Positions 14,666-20,226 of a DNA stretch of 20,226 nucleotides are shown piece after piece (positions within the stretch are counted from its first letter, which is position 1; the number at the start of each line of letters is the position of its first letter). Both the position numbers and the translations under genes were made by a program. Under the pieces are notes generated by a model. The model saw nothing but the letters and a program-made list of their open reading frames with translations, did not search any database and was not told the DNA's origin. Source of the DNA: an uncultured Acetatifactor sp. (lineage in GTDB: Bacteria; Bacillota; Clostridia; Lachnospirales; Lachnospiraceae); the NCBI GenBank assembly GCA_934402375.1, contig CAKRUB010000043.1, positions 1 through 20,226 on the forward strand, given 5' to 3'.

Positions 14666-14670
14666 TTGTA
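14658..14670. promoter_or_regulatory. Candidate AraR site upstream of araB
   Basis: TACAAC-T-GTTGTA is a perfect 6-bp-arm inverted repeat at the junction of repeat copy 2 and unique DNA, 97 bp before the araB start. Its half-sites match those of the araR upstream palindrome. No convincing -35/-10 pair was found next to it. Confidence 0.35.
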
Positions 14671-14767
14671 TGGAATGCATGGATTTCGTAGCGTAATTAT
14701 TCCGGATAAATATGTAAAATAAATTGATAAGCTGGATAAATAGATAAAAATAAGAGGAGGATGTGAG

Positions 14768-16366
14768 ATGACAGAGGAAAGAAAGGTTGCGATCAGGGAG
14801 GGAAAGACGGCGCTGGGAATCGAATTCGGTTCCACAAGAATCAAGGCGGTGCTGATCGACGAGAGCCACAACCCGGTCGCTATGGGAACGCATGACTGGG
14901 AGAACCGTCTTGAGAACAATATCTGGACCTACAGTCTGGAGGACATCTGGAACGGGTTGCAGGGCTGCTATCGCAGTCTGGCGGAGGATGTCAGCGCGAA
15001 GTACGGAGAGAAGCTGACGAAGATCGGAAGTCTGGGTTTCTCCGGCATGATGCACGGCTACATGGCATTTGACGCGGCGGGCGAACTGCTGGTTCCGTTC
15101 CGCACATGGCGCAACACCATGACGGAGGAGGCGTGCAAGGCGCTGACACCGCTCTTCCAATTCAATATTCCGCAGAGATGGAGCATCGCCCACCTCTATC
15201 AGGCGATTCTCTCCGGGGAGAAGCATGTCGGTGACATTACCTTCTTCACGACGCTTGCGGGCTATATTCACTGGAAGCTCTCCGGAGAAAAGGTGCTCGG
15301 CATCGGCGAGGCATCCGGCATGTTCCCGATTGATTCCACCGCGCGCGATTATGACAGGAAGATGATTGAACAGTTTGATGAGCTGATTGCGCCGAAGGGC
15401 TATGGCTGGAAGCTGGAGGAAATTCTGCCGAAGGTGCTCTGCGCGGGAGAAAATGCGGGAGCGCTGACCGAGGAGGGAGCGAAGCAGCTGGACCCGACGG
15501 GAACCCTGCAGGCAGGGGTGCCGATGTGTCCGCCCGAGGGAGACGCAGGAACCGGCATGGTTGCCACGAACAGCGTCAGAGTGCGCACGGGCAATATTTC
15601 CGCAGGAACCTCCATCTTCTCCATGGTTGTCACGGAGAAGGCGCTTGAAAAGGTACATGAGGAGATCGACATGGTGACGACTCCCGACGGAAATCCGGTT
15701 GCAATGGTGCACTGCAATAACTGCACCTCCGACCTGAATGCGTGGGTGAATCTTTTCGATGAGTTTGCAGGAAAATTCGGCATGAAGCTCGACAAGAACG
15801 AGCTGTACGGAACGCTTTACCGCGAGGCGCTGGCGGCGGACACGGACTGCGGCGGGCTCATGGCATACAACTATTTCTCGGGAGAGCCCGTGACGGGTCT
15901 GAACGAGGGAAGACCGATGTTTGTCCGCACACCCGACGCGAAATTCTCTCTGGCAAACTTCATGAGAAGCCACCTTTACAGCGCTATGGCGACGCTGAAG
16001 ATCGGCAATGACATCCTTCTGAAGGAGGAGCATGTCAAGGTGGATTCCCTGATGGGACACGGCGGACTGTTCAAGACGCCTGTAGTCGGACAGCAGCTCA
16101 TGGCGGCGGCATTTGATTCTCCTGTGACAGTTATGGACACTGCGAGCGAGGGCGGCGCATGGGGAATGGCGGTTCTGGCGGCATTTATGACGGAAAGAGC
16201 GGACGGTGAGACCTTACCTGACTACCTCTCTGACAAGATCTTTGCCGGACAGACGGGAACGACCATCGCACCTAAGGCGGAGGATGTTGCAGGCTTTGAT
16301 GCCTTTGTTGAGAAATATAAGAGCACTCTTCCTGCGGAGAAGGCAGCAGTTGAGGGCTTGAGATAA
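14768..16366 (+). CDS. araB: FGGY-family kinase, probable L-ribulokinase
   Basis: A 532-aa sugar kinase of the FGGY family. N-terminal ATP/phosphate loop [15 protein letters not shown], central [13 protein letters not shown]-terminal signature region [18 protein letters not shown] and adenosine-binding [16 protein letters not shown]. Placed between araA and araD, it most likely phosphorylates L-ribulose to L-ribulose-5-phosphate. It is shorter than E. coli AraB (566 aa), and such clostridial members are often labelled only as FGGY kinases or xylulokinase-like, so the gene name rests on context. RBS GAGGAGG lies about 8 nt before the ATG. It follows araA after 289 bp holding repeat copy 2, and precedes araD by 29 bp. 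Confidence 0.83.
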   Translation: MTEERKVAIREGKTALGIEFGSTRIKAVLIDESHNPVAMGTHDWENRLENNIWTYSLEDIWNGLQGCYRSLAEDVSAKYGEKLTKIGSLGFSGMMHGYMAFDAAGELLVPFRTWRNTMTEEACKALTPLFQFNIPQRWSIAHLYQAILSGEKHVGDITFFTTLAGYIHWKLSGEKVLGIGEASGMFPIDSTARDYDRKMIEQFDELIAPKGYGWKLEEILPKVLCAGENAGALTEEGAKQLDPTGTLQAGVPMCPPEGDAGTGMVATNSVRVRTGNISAGTSIFSMVVTEKALEKVHEEIDMVTTPDGNPVAMVHCNNCTSDLNAWVNLFDEFAGKFGMKLDKNELYGTLYREALAADTDCGGLMAYNYFSGEPVTGLNEGRPMFVRTPDAKFSLANFMRSHLYSAMATLKIGNDILLKEEHVKVDSLMGHGGLFKTPVVGQQLMAAAFDSPVTVMDTASEGGAWGMAVLAAFMTERADGETLPDYLSDKIFAGQTGTTIAPKAEDVAGFDAFVEKYKSTLPAEKAAVEGLR

Positions 16367-16395
16367 GAGATTGAGATAAAGTGAGGGTTTATAAC

Positions 16396-17103
16396 ATGCT
16401 GGAAGAGTTGAAGAAACTGGTATATGAAGCGAACATGGATCTGCCCCGGTACGGTCTTGTCACCTTTACATGGGGAAATGTCAGCGCCATTGACAGGGAG
16501 AGCGGCCTTGTTGTAATCAAGCCGAGCGGCGTGGACTATGACAAGCTGACACCCGCAGACATGGTGGTTGTCGATCTGAACGGTAAGCGCGTGGAGGGAG
16601 ACTTAAATCCTTCCTCGGATACAGCGACCCATGTAGAGCTGTATAAGGCATTCCCGAAGATCGGCGGTGTGGTGCACACGCATTCCTCCTATGCGACGAG
16701 CTGGGCGCAGGCGGGACGCAGCATTCCCTGCTACGGAACGACCCATGCGGACTATATTTACGGGGAGGTTCCCTGCGTGAGATGCCTGACAAAGGAGGAA
16801 ATCGATCAGGCATATGAGGAGAATACAGGGCATCTGATTGTCAACGAATTTCAGAGAATGGGCAAGGATCCCGTGGCCGTGCCCGCAGTGCTCTGCAAAA
16901 ATCACGGCCCCTTCGCGTGGGGAAAGGATGCGAAGGAAGCTGTTCACAATGCCGTGGTTCTGGAAGAGGTGGCAAAGATGGCTTACCGCGCGGAGACAAT
17001 CAATCCCCGCATCCAGCCTGCACCCCGGGAATTACAGGACAAGCATTATTATAGAAAGCACGGTGCAAATGCCTATTACGGGCAGCGCCCCAAGAATGAA
17101 TGA
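16396..17103 (+). CDS. araD: L-ribulose-5-phosphate 4-epimerase
   Basis: A 235-aa class II aldolase/epimerase (E. coli AraD 231 aa). It interconverts L-ribulose-5-phosphate and D-xylulose-5-phosphate. The zinc ligands are visible in [16 protein letters not shown] (two histidines) and [11 protein letters not shown] (third histidine); TWGNVSAID and IKPSGVDYD bind the phosphate, and [13 protein letters not shown] is typical AraD. The start ATG 16396 sits behind GTGAGGG; an in-frame GTG at 16381 would add five residues and overlaps that RBS. It is the last enzyme of the arabinose-specific pathway; a small hairpin with TTTTT follows at 17133-17160. Confidence 0.95.
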   Translation: MLEELKKLVYEANMDLPRYGLVTFTWGNVSAIDRESGLVVIKPSGVDYDKLTPADMVVVDLNGKRVEGDLNPSSDTATHVELYKAFPKIGGVVHTHSSYATSWAQAGRSIPCYGTTHADYIYGEVPCVRCLTKEEIDQAYEENTGHLIVNEFQRMGKDPVAVPAVLCKNHGPFAWGKDAKEAVHNAVVLEEVAKMAYRAETINPRIQPAPRELQDKHYYRKHGANAYYGQRPKNE

Positions 17104-17132
17104 CGACCATCTGCACGATAGGTGTAAAATGG

Positions 17133-17160
17133 AGTGTGTTCGAGCACACTAAGCGTTTTT
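17133..17160 (+). terminator. Weak intrinsic terminator after araD
   Basis: AGTGTG pairs with CACACT (plus a T-G pair, loop TCGA; 17133-17150). Then comes AAGCG and TTTTT at 17156-17160. The spacing to the T run is slightly long, so some read-through into the transketolase genes is likely. The rest of the 147-bp gap has a TATGAT at 17200 but no good -35. Confidence 0.5.
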
Positions 17161-17250
17161 AGCAATAAATGACTAGACGCAGGGGGCATTGTGTGGTAGT
17201 ATGATGGCGATAGAACGAGTTGCCGCGGGGGCGGCAGAATGGAGGAAAGC

Positions 17251-18093
17251 ATGAACAATTTAGAACTGCAGCAGCACGCAAATGACGTGCGAAAAGGCAT
17301 TGTAACAGCAGTTCACAGTGCAAAGGCGGGGCATCCCGGCGGATCTCTTTCCGCAGCAGACATCTTTACCTATCTGTATTTTGAGAAGATGAATATCGAT
17401 CCCAAGAATCCTGACAAGGAGGACAGAGACCGTTTCGTACTGTCTAAGGGGCATACAGCTCCCGGACTCTATTCCGCACTGGCATACAGAGGATTTTTCC
17501 CGGTTGAGGATCTGAAGACACTGAGACATCTCGGCTCTTATCTTCAGGGTCATCCCTGTATCCACATCCCCGGTGTAGATATGTCATCAGGCTCCCTCGG
17601 ACAGGGAATTTCCGCAGCGGTCGGAATGGCTCTCGGCGGAAAGCTGGACAATAGAGACTTCCGTGTATACACCCTTCTGGGTGACGGCGAGATCGAGGAA
17701 GGTCAGGTCTGGGAGGCAGCCATGTTTGCAGGCTTCCGCAAGCTGGACAACCTCTGTGTCATTGTAGACAACAACAATCTGCAGATCGACGGACCGATCG
17801 ATCAGGTATGCTCTCCTTATCCGATCGACAAGAAGTTTGAGGCATTTAATTTCCATGTGATCAACGTAGATGCGCATGACTTTGACGCACTCCGCGCAGC
17901 CTTCAAGGAGGCAGAGGAGACAAAGGGTATGCCGACCTGTATCGTAGCGCACAGTGTCAAGGGCAAGGGCGTTTCCTTCATGGAGAACAGCGTTGACTGG
18001 CACGGCAAGGCTCCGAATGATGAGGAGTATGCGGTAGCTATGGCTGATCTGGAGAAGATCGACGAAGAATTAAAGAAAGCAGGTGAAGCATAA
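17251..18093 (+). CDS. Transketolase, N-terminal (TPP-binding) subunit
   Basis: A 280-aa first half of a split transketolase. It carries AKAGHPGGSLS (GHPGGS 27-32), SKGHTAPGLYSALA, the PP-domain TPP/metal motif GDGEIEEGQVWEAA (144 onward) and VDNNNLQIDG. The start ATG 17251 is chosen because GGAGG lies 6-7 nt upstream; an ATG at 17239 overlaps that RBS and adds four residues. With the next gene it forms the active enzyme that moves two-carbon units between pentose and hexose/triose phosphates. It lies right after araD, so it can process the xylulose-5-phosphate that pathway makes. Its TAA overlaps the next ATG by 1 base (TAATG). Confidence 0.95.
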   Translation: MNNLELQQHANDVRKGIVTAVHSAKAGHPGGSLSAADIFTYLYFEKMNIDPKNPDKEDRDRFVLSKGHTAPGLYSALAYRGFFPVEDLKTLRHLGSYLQGHPCIHIPGVDMSSGSLGQGISAAVGMALGGKLDNRDFRVYTLLGDGEIEEGQVWEAAMFAGFRKLDNLCVIVDNNNLQIDGPIDQVCSPYPIDKKFEAFNFHVINVDAHDFDALRAAFKEAEETKGMPTCIVAHSVKGKGVSFMENSVDWHGKAPNDEEYAVAMADLEKIDEELKKAGEA

Positions 18094-19037
18094 TGGCAGA
18101 GAATACGGTGAAAAAGATCGCAACCCGTGAAAGCTACGGAAACGCTCTGAAGGAACTGGCAGAAGAGTTCCCGAATCTGGTAGTGCTGGATGCTGACCTT
18201 GCAGCAGCTACCAAGACTGGTATTTTTAAGAAAGCATATCCTGACCGCCATATCGACTGCGGTATCGCAGAGAGCAATATGATGGGTGTGGCAGCAGGCT
18301 TGTCTCTGGTTGGCAAGATTCCTTTTGTAAGCTCCTTCGCTATGTTTGCGGCGGGACGTGCCTTTGAGCAGGTTCGTAACTCTATCGGTTATCCGCACCT
18401 TAACGTAAAGATCGGCGCTACCCATGCGGGCATCACTGTCGGCGAGGACGGCGCTACCCATCAGTGTAACGAGGATATTGCGCTGATGAGAACGATTCCG
18501 GGAATGGTTGTTATGTGTCCCGCGGATGATGTGGAGGCAAAGGCGGCTGTTCGCGCTGCACTGGAATACGACGGACCTGTCTACATCAGATTCGGACGTG
18601 CCGCTGTTCCGGTAATCAACGATAAGCCTGACTATAAATTCGAGATCGGCAAGGGAACCGTTGTCCGCGAGGGCAAGGATGTCACGATTGTCGCTACCGG
18701 AATCTGTGTGGATTCCGCTCTGGGCGCGGCTGAGAAGCTGGCGGCTGACGGAATTGACGCTGAGGTTATCAGCATCTGCACCATCAAGCCTCTTGACGAG
18801 GAGATCATTCTCAACAGTGCAAAGAAGACCGGCAAGGTCGTAACTGTTGAGGAGCATTCCGTGATTGGCGGACTTGGAAGCGCTGTCTGTGACTGCCTGT
18901 CCGAGAAGCTGCCTACACCGGTTAAGAAGATCGGTATGCAGGATGTCTTCGGTGAGTCCGGTTCTGCAGCAGCTCTGGTTGCCAAGTACGGTCTGGATGC
19001 AGAGGGCGTTTACAAATCCGTAAAGGCATTTCTGTAA
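18093..19037 (+). CDS. Transketolase, C-terminal (pyrimidine-binding) subunit
   Basis: A 314-aa second half of the split transketolase, with the Pyr domain and the C-terminal transketolase domain. The cofactor-activating glutamate is E60 in DCGIAESNMMGVAAGLS. FAMFAAGRAFEQVRNSIGYPHLNVKIGATHAG and VYIRFGRAAVPVI are conserved. The C-terminal domain runs from ~185 (KDVTIVATGICVDSALGAAEKL) to HSVIGGLGSAVCD and the end. Start and stop overlap with the N-subunit (TAATG) implies translational coupling and 1:1 synthesis. It is followed by a strong terminator at 19063-19105. Confidence 0.95.
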   Translation: MAENTVKKIATRESYGNALKELAEEFPNLVVLDADLAAATKTGIFKKAYPDRHIDCGIAESNMMGVAAGLSLVGKIPFVSSFAMFAAGRAFEQVRNSIGYPHLNVKIGATHAGITVGEDGATHQCNEDIALMRTIPGMVVMCPADDVEAKAAVRAALEYDGPVYIRFGRAAVPVINDKPDYKFEIGKGTVVREGKDVTIVATGICVDSALGAAEKLAADGIDAEVISICTIKPLDEEIILNSAKKTGKVVTVEEHSVIGGLGSAVCDCLSEKLPTPVKKIGMQDVFGESGSAAALVAKYGLDAEGVYKSVKAFL

Positions 19038-19062
19038 ACCGGGAAAGTAAATAAAGATTTTT

Positions 19063-19105
19063 AAAGTCCCTTTTATTGGAAGGTATCTGATAAAAGGGAC
19101 TTTTT
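19063..19105 (+). terminator. Intrinsic terminator after transketolase genes
   Basis: A perfect 14-bp stem (19063-19076 with 19090-19103; AAAGTCCC/GGGACTTT core), a 13-nt loop and a run of T. It ends the arabinose/transketolase block 26 bp after the last stop. Confidence 0.92.
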
Positions 19106-19216
19106 GTGTTTGCTTTTCAATAAGGTTTTTGTTATAAATTTAAGGAAAGTTTAAACAACTTTGATACAATTTGGGTTTATATTATCCTTAGATAAAATAC
19201 ATGAGGGGTACATAGG

Positions 19217-20125
19217 ATGCAGGGCAGTAACGCGGTCAGACGGAGTGAAGAGCCGGAGCTGATCAATATTAAGAGGAATCCTTATCTGGCAGATTACGAG
19301 AAACAGAGAAGACGGGACGTTTCTTCTGTGCAGCAAAGAAGAAACGTAAGACGATATGGAAACGAAAAAGTTCCGCAGCGCAGGCAGCCGGGAGACAGTC
19401 GGGCGGCGGCACAGGCAAAACGAAGAAAACAGGTGCGCAGACAGCGTGCGGCAGTGTGGGTGATTGCCTGCGGAATCATTCTGATCTTCGGACTGATGCT
19501 CTTGCAGAAGAGAATTGCCGGTGCTGCGTCGGAAGACCAGGGCGTTAATTTCATACAAAAGGTACAGGACGAAATTTTTGCTCCGGCAGCCGGCAGCATA
19601 CAGGGACTTCCGGCGGAAAAATATAATGCGCATCCGGACTGGGCAGAGGATTTCCTGACACCGAATGAATACTCCAGACCGGGAGAACCGCTGGAGACGG
19701 TGAAAAATATTTTTGTGCACTATACGGCGAATCCCGGCACGAGCGCAGCCCAGAACAGAAGCTATTTTGAGCAGCAGAAGGACATGCATCAGGCGAGCGT
19801 CAGTTCCCATTTTATCATAGGGTGCGACGGAGAAATCTTACAGTGTTTGCCACTGGATGAGATAGGCTATGCCGTACAGACGAGAAATTATGATTCGATT
19901 TCCATAGAGTGCTGTTTCAAGGCGAAGGACGGCTCCTTCACGCAGGAGACCTATGACTCGCTGATCGCGCTTCTTGCATGGCTGACGGATGCTTATGGAC
20001 TTGATACAGAGGACATATTGCGGCACTATGATTGCGGCGGTAAGAAGTGCCCGCTGTACTACACGGAGCACCCGGATGCGTGGGAACGGCTGAAGGATGA
20101 CGTCGCCGAGTACTCAGAAACGTAA
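19217..20125 (+). CDS. Membrane-anchored N-acetylmuramoyl-L-alanine amidase (amidase_2)
   Basis: A 302-aa predicted type II membrane protein. Residues 1-77 are a strongly basic cytoplasmic tail (18 arginines), 79-97 one transmembrane helix (VWVIACGIILIFGLMLL), and ~150-300 an amidase_2/PGRP-like domain outside the membrane. Zinc ligands by analogy with T7 lysozyme are H168 (VHYTANPG), H270 (RHYDCGGKKC) and C278; the KKC lysine matches its catalytic lysine. It should cleave the N-acetylmuramoyl-L-alanine bond in peptidoglycan. The start ATG 19217 follows GAGGGG by 8 nt. It is monocistronic between two terminators; upstream TTGGGT/TAAAAT (19171-19198, 16-bp spacer) is a possible weak promoter. 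Confidence 0.88.
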   Translation: MQGSNAVRRSEEPELINIKRNPYLADYEKQRRRDVSSVQQRRNVRRYGNEKVPQRRQPGDSRAAAQAKRRKQVRRQRAAVWVIACGIILIFGLMLLQKRIAGAASEDQGVNFIQKVQDEIFAPAAGSIQGLPAEKYNAHPDWAEDFLTPNEYSRPGEPLETVKNIFVHYTANPGTSAAQNRSYFEQQKDMHQASVSSHFIIGCDGEILQCLPLDEIGYAVQTRNYDSISIECCFKAKDGSFTQETYDSLIALLAWLTDAYGLDTEDILRHYDCGGKKCPLYYTEHPDAWERLKDDVAEYSET

Positions 20126-20135
20126 AATAACAGTT

Positions 20136-20188
20136 GAAAAAATGCCTCAGGGATGCTACACTTTCCTTGGAAGCATTTTTTCTTTTAC
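20136..20188 (+). terminator. Intrinsic terminator after the amidase gene
   Basis: GAAAAAATGC (20136-20145) pairs with GCATTTTTTC (20173-20182), with AGG/CCT able to extend pairing inside the loop, followed by TTTT. It lies 10 bp after the stop. The last ~38 bases of the window show nothing further. Confidence 0.75.
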
Positions 20189-20226
20189 ACTATGTGTGTC
20201 TAAAGCCGATCTATTCATCTGAAGGA

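Noticed and set aside
14594..16060. 488-codon open frame on the minus strand opposite araB
   Set aside because: It is fully antisense to a clear FGGY kinase, its translation is His/Arg/Leu-rich with no domain, and it begins inside the sequence downstream of araB's middle. It is a codon-bias shadow.

Overview
The window looks like a chromosomal segment of a low-to-moderate GC Gram-positive anaerobe of class Clostridia, most likely Lachnospiraceae. The signs are strong AGGAGG-type ribosome binding sites, A/T-rich consensus sigma-A promoters, hairpin-plus-T terminators, a two-gene (split) transketolase, a GntR/LacI-hybrid AraR regulator, and a LysR/flavodoxin/cupin/carboxymuconolactone-decarboxylase neighbourhood. 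The species is inferred from gene content, not from a marker gene.

Layout. (1) 59-2159: a low-molecular-weight tyrosine phosphatase, then a damaged redox/regulator cluster. A LysR gene (minus strand) has lost its DNA-binding half, and a flavodoxin gene (plus strand) keeps only its last ~40 codons. They meet head to head at about 1155-1185, as expected if one deletion removed the shared promoter region and both N-termini. The downstream cupin and CMD genes are intact. (2) 2222-3829: a membrane protein with a spermidine-synthase-like C-terminal domain. (3) 3963-5651: an acetolactate-synthase-like TPP enzyme, convergent with (4), a minus-strand operon (9511 to 5655). That operon encodes a polar amino-acid ABC transporter (ATPase, lipoprotein receptor, two permeases) and a cytidylate-kinase-like protein. 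(5) 11504-9663 (minus): a membrane-anchored DUF885 metallopeptidase-like protein, divergent from (6), the arabinose block araR-araA-araB-araD followed by split transketolase (11683-19037). (7) 19217-20125: a membrane-anchored amidase_2 peptidoglycan hydrolase.

The arabinose block forms a coherent pathway. AraA, the FGGY kinase and AraD convert L-arabinose to xylulose-5-phosphate, and transketolase passes that into the pentose phosphate pathway. AraR is the likely arabinose-responsive repressor, and TTGTA/TACAA inverted repeats sit upstream of araR, araA and araB.

The signals that gene annotation does not explain are non-coding. Two identical ~137-bp structured repeats with imperfect terminal inverted repeats flank araA, and a decayed solo end of the same family lies between cupin and CMD. 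Two transcription units have a near-consensus promoter followed within ~15 nt by a strong intrinsic terminator. A shared inverted repeat encodes the last three codons and stop of two convergent genes. araR appears to be leaderless. I see no phage, CRISPR, defence, rRNA or tRNA genes. No stretch longer than 300 bases lacks a gene, and I found no clearly novel multi-gene system.
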